A DNA stretch of 64,000 bases, taken from the NCBI GenBank assembly GCA_032768795.1, contig CP136496.1, positions 1,426,001 to 1,490,000 of the forward strand. The letters run 5' to 3'. The translations under genes were made by a program, and so were the position numbers. Position 1 is the first letter of the stretch. Each line of letters starts with the position of its first letter. The DNA comes from Tremella fuciformis. Taxonomy: Eukaryota; Basidiomycota; Tremellomycetes; Tremellales; Tremellaceae. Under the pieces are notes generated by a model. It was given only the letters and a program-made list of their open reading frames with translations, was not told where the DNA came from and did not search any database. Shown here piece after piece: positions 8,613 to 20,051 of the stretch.

Positions 8613-11460
8613 CCTTCTCTCGCAGAGTCGGTCGAGCAAAGTTCAACAGTGTTGTCGATGAGGCAAGAGGCTTGTCAGCCATCAGACGGATGCCAGTGGC
8701 AAGGTGGTACGAGGAAGAAGGCAGCAGGCAAGACGAAACATGTCCAGGCGAGGAGGCCGCCCAGGCGCCGAGGGGAGGAGTGGACGGTCAAAGGGGGCCT
8801 AGGGAGTGGACTGCGACATATATGCTCCCCTCGTGCTCCTCTTCGCTGGTGGGCTGCCTCACCCGTGAACGATTGGAATTGATGCGACGAGAACCATAAG
8901 CGTAGTCAAAGGGGATGAAACGCGCTTTCGGCTTGGAAGCAAGAGGCCCGTGCGCGGGGCTCCGCATGGCATTCGAGCTCGAACGAAAAGCCTGCTCAAT
9001 CTGATATGGTGACGTGTGGCCTTCCTGTCCCAGGTATCCAGACGCTTCGCGAGGAATGCGTGCAGAGCGAGACCAGCTGTCAGTGTCAGGTCGAGAGAAT
9101 CATGCTAGGCAGCCAAGCCCGACGCCTCCACCAGACTTTACACCCGGTGTTTCATACATCCTCTTGCGTCTCAAAGTAGCAAGTGCCCGATTCGGGCGCA
9201 ATGCAGATCTCGGATGCTTGTCTTCTATGCTCCTTAAGAAGAAGCGCCGACTCCGGCCGCGGAGCCAATCGCTGCCCACCTTTCGGAATCCAAACATCCA
9301 GGCAACGCCACATCGGAGTGACCGACGGTTGAGACGGTGGATGCTGACGCTACTTCGTTGACGGAACGACGAGCTCGGCTTCGGGCACGGTCCGATCAGC
9401 GAGATCACGCAACGCACAGGCCAGGGCTAGTTGATAGGAACGCTTCCAGCTGAAACGAGACTGGCCCTTTGAGCAGGGTGCCGCTCGTTTGACCTGAATG
9501 TAAACATCGGCAGGTCAGATGGTCGTCAGGTTAAGCATGAGCTGCGGCAGTTGGTCGTGTGACCATGTATGCCTGTGCCACGGCATGCGACAGGGGCTGT
9601 GCATGCGACTCATTGTCCAGCCGACGCAAAAGAGCAGCCGACGTCGCCTGACGGGCGAGATAGAAGACCAAGCCTCGGAGCTCGGAAGACTTCCGAGATG
9701 CGAGCGAGATATCGGTCGCTGGCGTCGGCAGTCGTAGCGACGATGAATAATCCCTCATGTTGGACTTGCACGGACCAATGAACGGGATGGGCACACGGAC
9801 CAATGAAGGAAAATCTATTTTCGAACGAACAAACCAGAGGGGAAAAAAACGAGGGGTCAAGGGATCAAGGAATGATCGGTTTCGGCTTTGCGCGAAAGCC
9901 CTTGACGGCCGTGCGGCATGCCTTTGGCATCGTCTTACCAGAATCAGAACAACATCGCATCGCATGTGAGACTGGGACCGACTCGGCCACGGACCAAGAC
10001 CGACTCGGTCATTTGCACTGGGTACAGTCATCGCCGGCGCCGTCAGCGACGATGAATGCCACAAGCCACTCGCTCTGCTCGCGGCGTGATCACGGCCGGC
10101 TTGGGCCGGACGATTTGCGGCATGAGTGTGTCGACGTCAGGAGAAAACTAGGGCGGCAGGGCCGGCGGAAGGGCCTTGCAGGGTAGACGTCATTGCTGGG
10201 AGCACCGTAAAGTTACTCCATGGGGCAAGTTTGAACGAGATTTTCTCTCGGCTGCGATTTTCGGAAAGGGAGTCGCTGGGGCAGCCGCTTGCGGGAGAGG
10301 ACGACGTGTTATGTCATTGCCATCAGTGAACAGCGAGGGCGCAAGCGGAAGAGCCAAGCCGGCTTGGCGAGCAGCGATCTTGCAGCCCCTGGGAATTTTA
10401 CTACCCCACCACTGCCGCCTCTTGCCCGTTGTTCCTCCCCCTTCCAAAGCTTTGACTCTGACCTAGCGGTTCCACCACCTCCTCCTCGCTGCAGATCGTC
10501 ATCGTCATCCCACACGTCGTCGACGACGGAACTCCGGCTTGACATCGGAAGACTTGGCCTTGACGACACCAGACGAAGGGGCAGAGGTTTCGGCTAGTGC
10601 CGCGCACCAAGGACCAAGGGGCGTATTCCCTTGCCCCTTTTTCATTCCAGCCGCTCAGGGTCTTACCGGAGAGTGAAGAAACCCTGAGTTTCCCCCTTTG
10701 ACAGCAGGCCCAACATCTGCGCATCCCTTCGCACGAGAGAAACGCCTCCTCCGCTAAAATCCGTGTCGCTCTCTCTTTCTCGACCGACCCGCTTACCGAG
10801 GTCTCTCCCCTTCTTCCCTCGTCCTCGCTGCATTGGTTCATCCGATCAGACTAAAAAGCAAACGCAGCCGCATCGCACCGCACCAACCGAGCGACCGCCT
10901 GCGTCCGTTCTTCCCGACTGACCAACCAACCAACGGCCTTTCGAGAAAGGAACCAACCAAATTCACCACACTGGCAATCTCCGCTGGTGCCCGAGCCCCC
11001 AAACTGGCTGACAAGCCCCTCTCCCAAGCTCCGACCCTTTAGCTCCCTTCTCTTTTTCCCCCCTTGCTTCTCAAGCAGCCCACCTGGTTGGTCGTCACCG
11101 ACCCGAGTTCATTTAAAACACATCGACCACCCCACCCCACCTCTCGACGTCGCTCCTCTTTTTTCTCCCAATCTCTCTCTGTTTCGTCTCTTCGAGTCAC
11201 TGTTCAACGCTCATCTCGGCGTTGGTGACAGGCTTGAGCGGTCACAGCGGTAGGCAGCCAAGACAAAAATAGCGCAGATCGCCGAACGACCGCACAGTCA
11301 GAAAGCCCGTTTTCCCGCTTTCAGACACAACAAACAAGCCTCCCCCCTCTCCCCCTCTATCTTGATCTTTTTACATCTCTCCTCTTCTTCTTCATAGTCA
11401 TCACCCCAACACACATCGCAACTCGCTTGCACCCACTCTACAACACTCCCCCAACCCACC
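8613..11460. promoter_or_regulatory. Long gene-free region upstream of PMA1
   Basis: 2.85 kb between the RIC8 and PMA1 start codons, which face away from each other. No reading frame with a recognisable protein; short open frames at 9014-9417 and 9531-10064 look like chance. Seen directly: a 14-base direct repeat containing CCAAT (CACGGACCAATGAA, near 9769 and 9792); a repeated palindromic CCGACTCGG at about 9966-10005; and from about 10900 to 11460 increasingly C/T-rich sequence ending in CCCACCATG. A long pyrimidine-rich leader fits a very strongly expressed gene. The distal part could also hold an undetected non-coding gene. Confidence 0.5.
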
Positions 11461-14400
11461 ATGTCCGACCCGGAGAAGGTGACCCAGGAGGTTCCGGCCA
11501 AGTGAGTGCTTCTCTCCCGGCTATCATCGATGGGGACCGTCACTCGTCCCGGAGTACGCAATCCTTCCCACCATGTGCATGATCGAGTCCTAGGAGACCA
11601 TCGCTGACGAACTCAACAGGGAGCCTTCCGTCGAGAACAAGGTGTCCGGCGATGCCCCGGGTGAGTTGTTTGCATCCGTTGGACTTCTAGTGCTTCAGGC
11701 TGACCCCTACAGCAATCGATGAGGCCCCCGAGAAGAAGAAGCGCGAGTACAAGGACCTCGAGGAGAAGCACGCTGGTGACCTTCACGCCAAGGTCGACAT
11801 GAACACCGTGAGCAGCTCGCGATCGGCGTGTGTGCCGGCCTCCCGGCTGACTCCGGTAGATCCAGTTCACCGCTTCCGACCTCTACGACAAGGACAAGGT
11901 CGACATCGAGCACATTGTCATGGAGGAGGTTCTCCAGCTCCTGCAGTGTGACGAGGGTGGTCTTACCGATGCCGAGGCTGAGAACCGTATCGGTATCTTC
12001 GGTCCTAACAAGCTCGAGGAGAAGAAGGAGAAGTGAGCCCAACTTTCGCACACACAGATCGACGTGGCTGATTCAGCAGTGTCTTCCTTCAGTTCCTCTC
12101 CTTCATGTGGAACCCTCTGTCTTGGGTCATGGAGGGTGCCGCCATTGTCGCTATTGCCCTGTCTAACGGTGGTGGTGACCCCCCTGATTGGCAAGATTTT
12201 GTCGGTATCGTCCTTCTTCTATTGATCAACTCTACCATCGGTTTCGTCGAGGAGCGCAATGCCGGTAACGCCGTCAAGGCCCTCATGGACTCTCTTGCGC
12301 CGAAAGCCCGTGTCAAGCGTGGTGGTGCCTGGCGTGAGGTCGAGGCCTCCGAGCTCGTGCCCGGTGACCTCGTTGCCTTCAAGCACGGTGATGTCTGCCC
12401 CGCCGACTGCCGTCTCGTTGAGGCTGTTGACGTTTCGTGAGTGGTCTCTATCGTGGCATCAGGCATTGGCTCATCCACCAGCATGGACCAGGCTGCTCTT
12501 ACCGGTGAATCCCTTCCTCAGGGCAAGAAGCTCGGCGACGAGTGCTTCTCCGGCTCTACCTGCAAGCAGGGTGAGGCTGAGGGTATCGTCATCTCCACCG
12601 GTCCCAACACTTTCTTCGGTCGTGCCGCTACCCTTGTCGGTCAGGACAACGACCAGACCGGTCACTTGCAGATGGTTTTGGCCCGCATCGGTTCCTTCTG
12701 TCTCGTCTCCATTGGTATCTTCATCGTCCTCGAGATCCTCATTCTCTACGCCGACTTCCGATACAGCTACCGTCGTGGTCTCAACAACTTCCTTGTGCTT
12801 TTGATCGGTGGTATTCCCATCGCCATGCCTACCGTGCTCTCTGTCACCCTCGCCGTCGGTGCCCAGCAGCTCGCCAAGCACAAGGCCATTGTCACCCGTA
12901 TCACTGCCATTGAGGAGCTTGCCGGTGTCACCATCCTCTGCTCCGACAAGACCGGTACCCTTACCACCAACAAGCTCACCATCGACAAGGAGAACGTCAA
13001 GTGCTACTCCAAGTGGGACGTTGAGGGTGTCTGCCTCCTCGCCGCCTACGCCTCCCGTACCGAGAACCAGGACGCCATTGACGGCTGTGTCGTTGGCACC
13101 CTCGGCGATGTCTCCCTTGCGCGCAAGGGCATCAAGCTCCTTGACTTCAAGCCCTTCAACCCTGTCGACAAGCGCACTGAGATCACCTACCTCGACGAGG
13201 CCGATGGCAAGCTCAAGCGTGCCACTAAGGGTATGACTGGTATCATCATCGAGCTCTGCACCCGCAACAAGACCAACGCTCTTGAGGACCAGCTTGAGGC
13301 CGATGTCGAGGAGTTCGCTCGCCGTGGTCTCCGTGCCCTCGCTGTCGCTTTCGAGGACGTTCTTGGCTCCGAGAAGGACTCCCAGGGTTCCGGTTTCGAG
13401 CTCGTCGGTCTGCTTTCCATCTTCGACCCCCCTCGTTCGGACACCAAGCAGACCATCGACGACGCTATCGGCCTCGGTGTCAAGGTCAAGATGGTTACCG
13501 GTGACCAGCTCGCTATTGCCAAGGAGACCGGTCGTCGTCTCGGTTTGGGTGACCACATGTACCCCGCCAAGGTGCTCAAGGAGGGCCCTGAGGCCGGCAG
13601 CAAGCACGCTAACCTCGACGAGATGATCATGGATGCCGACGGTTTCGCCGGTGTCTTCCCCGAGCACAAGTTCGAGATTGTCAAGCGTATCCAGGCTCTC
13701 GGTCACCTTTGCGCCATGACTGGTGACGGTGCCAACGACGCTCCTGCTCTGTCCCGTGCCAACGTCGGTATCGCCGTCGAGGGTGCCACTGACGCCGCTC
13801 GTGGTGCCGCCGACATCGTGCTTACCGAGCCCGGACTTTCCACCATCATCCACGCCATCTACGGTTCCCGTGTCATTTTCCAGCGTATGAGGAACTATGC
13901 CGTCTACGCCTGTGCCGTCACTATCCGTATCGTCGTCTGCTTCGCCATCATGGCCTTCGCCTGGAAGTTCGACTTCCCCTCGTTCATGGTCCTGATCATC
14001 GCTGTGCTCAACGACGGTACCATCATGACCCTCTCCCTCGACCGTGTGCTTCCCTCCACCACCCCCGACTCGTGGGATCTCGCTGAGGTGTTCGCCTTCG
14101 GTATCGGTTACGGTCTCTACCTCACTGCCTCCACTGTTGCTCTCTTCGCTACCATGCGCCACACCGACTTCTTCGAGCGCAAGTTCGGCGTCGAGGCTCT
14201 TTCCAAGGGCGACAACGTCAACGACCCCATGGGACACATGGTCATCTACCTCCAGGTCGCCATTATCTCGCAGGCTCTTATCTTCGTCACCCGTTCCCAC
14301 GGCCCGTCCTGGACTGAGCGCCCTTCGGTCGCCCTCATGTTGGCGTTCTGCTTGGCGCAGCTCATCTCCTCCATCATCGCCGGCTTTGGTAACTGGGGCT

Positions 14401-14823
14401 TCACCCAGGTCCACTCGATCTCGGGTGGCTGGATCGGTATTGTCTGGGTGTGGAACATTGTTTGGTTCTTCCCTCTCGACTTGGTCAAGTTCGCCATGAA
14501 GAGGACCATCATTGCCGCTCTCCAGCGCCGCAAGGCGCGCAAGCACGCCGAGGCCCTCGTCGACGAGAACGGCGAGCGACTCGTCAGGACCGCCTCGAGG
14601 CACGAGTCTCTCTACTCGAACCGAACCAACTTCCTTTCCCGTGCCGCCAACAGGCTCAAGGGCGGTGCTCGTGTCTCGATGTCGAAGAACGAGCTCGAGA
14701 GGTGAGTTCAAAGCCTTTGATGACATTGTGTGGTCGATGCTGACTCGATACAGGTTCTCCTCCATCCAGGCCCAGCAGTCTGGTGCCGCTCTTCAACGCG
14801 CCTCGTCTCGCGCCGCAGCTTAA
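11461..14823 (+). CDS. PMA1: Plasma-membrane H+-ATPase (P-type, P3A)
   Basis: Pumps protons out of the cell using ATP, building the gradient that drives nutrient symporters such as the sugar and peptide transporters in this window. Seven exons by frame (11461-11501, 11620-11660, 11713-11807, 11860-12032, 12077-12436, 12482-14701, 14754-14823) give 999 residues, slightly longer than the yeast enzyme. Visible: the first membrane hairpin ([18 protein letters not shown]), the actuator-domain loop [13 protein letters not shown] (TGES), the phosphorylation site [31 protein letters not shown], and the hinge [13 protein letters not shown]. The C-terminal tail ends [20 protein letters not shown], the autoinhibitory region. 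Five of the six introns lie in the first 1 kb. Codon use is strongly biased to C-ending codons, as expected for an abundant protein. Confidence 0.98.
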
Positions 14824-15347
14824 AGCACCGCAATGCGATGCCTGCGGGCTTGATCAGGCGCGTCGGCGTTGCGCGTCTCCTCCTCGACAATCTCCCATCT
14901 TCGACACCCTTCGCCTGTCCATATACTCTCTCTTGCATACGGTAGAACAGGAAGGACATATCTTGTATACCGCCCATCTCGTAGAACACCGTCCCCCCGT
15001 TCTTCATCCCCCTACCCTGCCGACCACACCGGCGCCTTCATCATACCTCTTCTTCCGCCCGACATTGTTCATTCTCTAATCAGTCATCCCCATCCTCGTT
15101 CTCTTCTCGAGTTGAAGCAGAATTTGTCACGAGAGCATCGAATGCAGCGAATAGACAGCAATGTTTCCGATGTTTTGTGAAGCTGACCTGGGCTTGGCTG
15201 TGTGGCCGATAAGCACGGTGGAGGTCATCCACCAAGCCCGACACGGTCGGACGCAGTCTGTTTCCATACAAAAGTTCTGGTCCACCCTGCGTTTGGATTC
15301 TACACTGATTGCGAAAGGTGCTTAGCGACGAGTCGCAAGCTACAGTC
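14824..15347. other. PMA1 3' region and upstream region of guanine deaminase
   Basis: About 520 bp between two tandem plus-strand genes. C/T-rich after the PMA1 stop, then mixed. No gene, hairpin terminator or repeat seen. Confidence 0.4.
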
Positions 15348-17063
15348 ATGTCTGAATACGTCCAGCTGTTCGTAGGGACATTTGTCGACACCCCTAAGCC
15401 TGGACAGCTGCGTATCAGGCAAGACTTCCTCCTCGGTCGGTGCCGGCTGTCTCTCAACAGAGAAGGTGCTGATAGGACAGCCGTCAATGATCAAGGCTTC
15501 ATATCGCACCTCGCACCAGTGCTCGACTCCTCGTCCACAGCTATACTCAACGCACATGCAGACCGACTGACACATTTGGGCCGGTACGCCTTCCTCCTGC
15601 CAACTTTTGCCGACTTGCACCTGCACGCCCCGCAATACTTGTATGCTGGGACCGGCCTCGACCTCCCGCTCATGGAGTGGCTGGACCGGTACACCTACCC
15701 TGCAGAGGAGAGCATCGACCGGGATCCCGAGCTCGCGAGGAAAGTGTATGGGAGGTTGTGTCGGCGCTTGAGGGAGGAGGGCACCGGGGCGGTCGTACTT
15801 TTCGGCACGGTGGGCGTGGAGGCCAAGTGAGTCATCGGGTGAGAGGGATGCGTTGGGCTAAAGGTAGTCTGATACTGGCTGAAGAGCTGCAAGCGGCGGG
15901 CATCAGAGGGTGGGTCGGGAAGCTGTCCATGGACCACTGTCCGGTGAGTCTAAGCGTATAGAAGGAAAGAGGGTAAGGAAGGAGGAGCTGAGTGCAGCGC
16001 CCGACGTATGGCGAGCCCAGTGCGGAAGCATGTATGACCGCCCTGCGATCTTTCCTCGACGCGATGGCGGCGCTTGTCGACCCTCTGCCGCCGCATGAGC
16101 GCCTCGTGCAGCCCATCTTGACCCCGCGCTTTGTGCCGACTTGCTCGGACGGCCTGCTGCGCGAGCTAGGGCGGCTGGCAAAGGCGGAGAGACGATGGGT
16201 GACGAGCCATATGTGCGAGAGCAGGGACCAGATGGACTGGGTGGAGAGCACGCGCGGGAAGCGAGATGAGGTGGTCTTTGACGAGGTGAGTTGGCTCTGC
16301 GTATCAAGAGGAGGAGGGGAGAAGCTGAGGGCAGGCTGGACTTCTCGGTCCTCGAACGATACAAGCGCACGTCACCAGCTTCCCGCCAGAGCTGCGGCAG
16401 CTGGTCAAGGCAAGAGGCGTGACTGCTGCCCACTGTCCTCTGTGAGCGGAACCTGTTAGTCTGTAGCTTGGTAGCTGATCGACAGGTCGAATGCGTACTT
16501 CTCTGACGCCGTGTTTCCTCTGCGAGAGTGAGCTCATATCGGCCCCTTCTGTGGCTCCCTGCTGAGCTGCAGAGCACTGGACGAAGACGTGTCTGTCGGT
16601 CTAGGCTCCGACATCTCAGGCGGCTATGCTCTCGGCATCCAGTCGTCCATGCGGCATGCGGTAGTAGCCGCACGTCTCAGAGAGGGCGCCAGAAAGGAGG
16701 CTATCCATGCCGAATCATCTACCAGCCGCGTCAAGGACGAGGGCAAGCGGGTCAATTGGGTCGAGAGCATGTACGTCGCCACGCGTGGCGGGAAGAAAGC
16801 GCTCGAGCTCGGCGGGGCGTTCGAGGTTGGCATGGAGTTCGACGCGCAGCTTAGTGAGCTGGGGTGAACCACGGCCAGACTAAAGCTCACGCACAGTCCA
16901 AGTTGCGGGCGAAGGTGGCGAGACGGCCGGTCAGCTGGATTTGTTCGCCTTGCCGGACAAGCCGGACGAGCAGTGGTGGACGGAGGTCATCGAGAAGTGG
17001 TGGTGTAACGGTACGCCTGCTAATCGGGTTGGCATGTGGACTCAGGGGAAGAAACTGGGGTGA
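15348..17063 (+). CDS. GUD1: Guanine deaminase
   Basis: Converts guanine to xanthine and ammonia (purine salvage and nitrogen supply), a zinc enzyme of the amidohydrolase fold. ATG at 15348. Family marks in order: LLPTFADLHLHAPQY (HxH metal ligands), GWVGKLSMDHCP, RELGRLAKAERRWVTSHMCES, GLLGPRTIQAHV (next His ligand), GVTAAHCPLSNAYFSDAVFP, DVSVGLGSDISGGYALGIQ (Asp ligand), MYVATRGGKKALELGG, and the C-terminal GMWTQGKKLG-stop at 17063, equivalent to the VWVQGKKL end of the yeast enzyme. At least five introns: the first is 15827-15867, the second starts at 15944. The final exon reads straight through a possible GTACGC donor near 17010, which I treat as coding. Soluble, no signal peptide. Confidence 0.93.
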
Positions 17064-17486
17064 GGGTGATGCATCTTTGCTTGACGACGGTACTGACCGT
17101 GATCGCCGATACTGATCGACTTGGGACTCAAAGGACTCGTTGCCTGGTAACGCGGTGCGCAGAGCTGGACATGAGAGGGCGATCTTCGCAATGTATTTTA
17201 CCTGGGCGATGGACCTTTACTCATAGAGACTACATTCTCTTCAGCATAGAACTCTCAAGACTCCTCATCCGCTCAGAAGTGGCACTGCCTCGACGCGGTC
17301 CAGTCAGCTTCTGAAAGGGGTCCGTGCGGCAATCCCCACAAGTCCACAACATTCCTCTTTCCTCTTCGCCTTCTTACCACCTCTCACATCTGCCATCGCC
17401 TTTTGGGCCAACTTCTTCGTCACAGGCGAGTAGGCTGTTCACGCTCACCACAGACACAACTGACCAGAACAGAGAAGTCCACCGCC
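17064..17486. other. Intergenic region upstream of the gene at 17487
   Basis: About 420 bp between tandem genes. Becomes C/T-rich just before the next start codon (17340-17420). No gene or repeat seen. Confidence 0.35.
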
Positions 17487-19841
17487 ATGTCCTCCTCGCC
17501 ACCCTCGACCGCGCTCCGCACACCCTCGTCCACCCCCGCTCTAGACTACCTCCCAAGCACTGGCAGGAGCGCACGAACGCGGAAGCCCGTCAAGCACTTC
17601 GGGAGCGTTGTCAATTCGGACCAGGTGTACGGTGTTGACGATGACCTCGCCATGGCGGATGAAGAGGAGGCAGAGGCGGACGGGGACTTTGCGGGGTTGG
17701 GTGGCGAATCGTCCGAAGAGGAGGGGTACGGGTATCAGGAAGAGGATGATGAGGAAGGAATCAAAAAGGGTAGCAAGGTATGTCACCGTGTGCATAGTCC
17801 CGCCATCTCACCTGCCTGAAATTTGAGCCTGAGCCAGACTCTTGGTGTGAGGGTGGCTGACGAGAAGAAAGCGACGGTGAAGAAGGACAAGAAGCATACT
17901 GGTCAAGACAAGAAGCGGTCCGCCAAAGCCTCTCAAATTAGTGAGAGCAAGAAGCTGGCAGTGGTCAAGAAACACAAAGTCAGCTGCCAACTCCTTTCAT
18001 TGGGGTGATAGCTGAAGCGTAGGTCTTCGTCGAGCTTGCCTCAGCCAAGAAGAAAGCTGTGAGTCGTCACACGTCACGGCTGACCACACCCAGGCTGACC
18101 ATGAGGTTGACATATCAAAGGGAAAGCCCGCTTCGAATAAGTCAGCAAGTGCCGTAGACAAATCAATCCACTCGGATGAGGAGACTTCCGCGGATGGGAA
18201 GACAGCCGGCCTCGTCGTCGGACCTCGTGAGGCCAAGGGGAAGCGAGAAGGCATTGTCCTTGCCAAAACGACCAAGCCTGCGAGCATCTCCACTTCCGAG
18301 ACTCCATTGGCCACCAAAGCGAATCGTCTCCCCTCTGGCCCCCTGTCCAAGAAATCAAAGGCGGCAAACGGAGTCACTCCTGGTGCCAAACCCATCGTCA
18401 TCGGCGCCAAGTCGACTAAAGCCCGCGCTGGCGTCCAGCTTGCACCTGCCAAAAAGCCAGCCGTGACCATCGCCCCCGCTCCGGCGCAGTCGGATGAGGA
18501 CTCGGGAGAGGACAGTGCGAAGAGGTCTGCGATCAAAGCGAAAATCCGCAGTCGAGCTGTCACGCCGGCCGTTCCCAAGTACAACCCGAGTACCGGGAGC
18601 AGTGCCGAGTGCTCGAGCGAGGAAGAGCAGTCCGACGCGGTGACTAGATCTGGCACTGCGTCCGTGTACCAGGCGCTGACTAACGAGTCCGACGACCAGG
18701 ACCAAGCCGAGTCGCAACTCCCTGCAAAACTCAAGAAAGCCATCAACACCAAGAGTGGCGGGAAGAAAGCCGGCAAACAGTCTTTTGAGAAGAGCTTTGG
18801 CGAGACGGCCGATGAAGATCGAAATCAGACCGTGGAAGAGGCAAGCCTTCTCCCGCTTGACGCTTGAGCTGGCTGACCATCGGCAGAGTCCAGAGGATGA
18901 CCTGCTTCCAGAAGCAGCCTCTCCCCTGAATGTGCGCTCTAGCCGGGAAGCTTCGATGGACGACAACAGTGAGAACACCCGGGCAAGCTGTGGCACCGCG
19001 GGATTGTCACGCTCGGCGTCACCCGACCTGATTGTGGTAGGCTTTCCACTAGGCTGTGTCGGCTCATAAGGGCTGACTGTCAGTCCAACACGGACAGAGG
19101 CGGCAAAAAGCGCAAGACAGCCTATGAGGAGAGTCAAGCTCCTCCTTCGGTGAGTGAGACCTCTCTAAGCACCGTGCGTTGTTGAGCTGCAGAAGCGAGG
19201 ACTTCATGAGGACTCGGAGGAGGACGAAGTGACCCAAGATGGGGAAGATCAGTCTTCCAGCTCTCAATCTAGCAGCCCCACCTTGACCGTTCGTATCAGC
19301 TCTCTGTCGGGCTCGAAAGCTGACGACCGCACAGCCGACACCGAAGAAGAGTGCGAAGCGCAAGACCGTTACGGCTGCCACAAAGTCAGACCGGGACAAC
19401 GATCCCTCCTCGACGCCTAGCAAGAAATCCAAGCCCGCTCCGGCAGAGAAGATCCTCCCCGCCCACCGCGTAGCCATCATCGAAGCCTTCGTCGACAAGT
19501 CATACCTCTCCGTCCTGAACTTTGGCGCAGTCTCGAAAATGCTTGCGGACGGCGGAGTTGACTGTAGCGGTGCCAAGCTCGGTCGGCATTGGCGCGAAGT
19601 GCTGTCATCCGACATCAAGCAACTTGTCGAGGGTTCGATGTCGAGCAAGACGAATAAGACGAAGAAAGGGGGCGGGATCGGTGTCGACGAAAGGCAGGCG
19701 ATTTGGGTCGAGGTTGTCAAGCATTATGATAAGGCGAATTGGAAGAGGCTGGAGAGCGAGACTGGGATATCGACGGTCAAGTTGAAGAGGCATCTCAGGG
19801 ATGTCCTCGATAAGGATGTGAAGAAGTTCATCTCGCAGTGA
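17487..19841 (+). CDS. Probable nuclear protein: acidic/basic low-complexity region plus C-terminal helical repeat pair
   Basis: I do not recognise a named family. ATG at 17487 gives a Ser/Pro-rich start with RSARTRKPVKHFGSVVNSDQ, then a highly acidic block (EEEAEADGDFAGLGGESSEEE), long Lys/Ala/Ser/Glu-rich disordered sequence with many basic clusters, and several short introns. The C-terminal 130 residues are folded-looking and hold two similar units: one from PAHRVAIIEAFVDKSY to LGRHWREVLSSDIKQL, the other from DERQAIWVEVVKHYDKANW to LKRHLRDVLDKDVKKFI. Each has tryptophan/aromatic positions and a closing L.RH.R.VL..D.K, like a Myb/SANT-type helical repeat. Likely chromatin-associated; DNA binding is inference. 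Stop at 19841; convergent with BAT1. Confidence 0.7.
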
Positions 19842-20051
19842 GAAGAGGGAGCGATGGATTCTGAAGACTTTTTCGTGTGATCATGACCAAGCGTACGATT
19901 CCGGAATGACCAGGTTCAGATCTCAAATGTGTATGATCCATGCATTACCATGCCGCATGTCCCTGTCCCAAGCTGAGATCCCAATACGAGATGACTATCT
20001 ATAAGTTCTGATAGGCTTTTGAGAGATGAAGCGCTGTAAAGACTTGCGCCA

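Noticed and set aside
9531..10064. 177-codon minus-strand frame upstream of PMA1
   Set aside because: Low-complexity Ser/Arg/Pro translation without motifs or introns; probably chance in GC-rich DNA.
12471..14765. 764-codon open frame on the minus strand
   Set aside because: It lies exactly antisense to PMA1. C-ending codon bias of PMA1 removes stops from the opposite strand; the translated sequence is repetitive Gly/Asp/Glu/Val with no domain.
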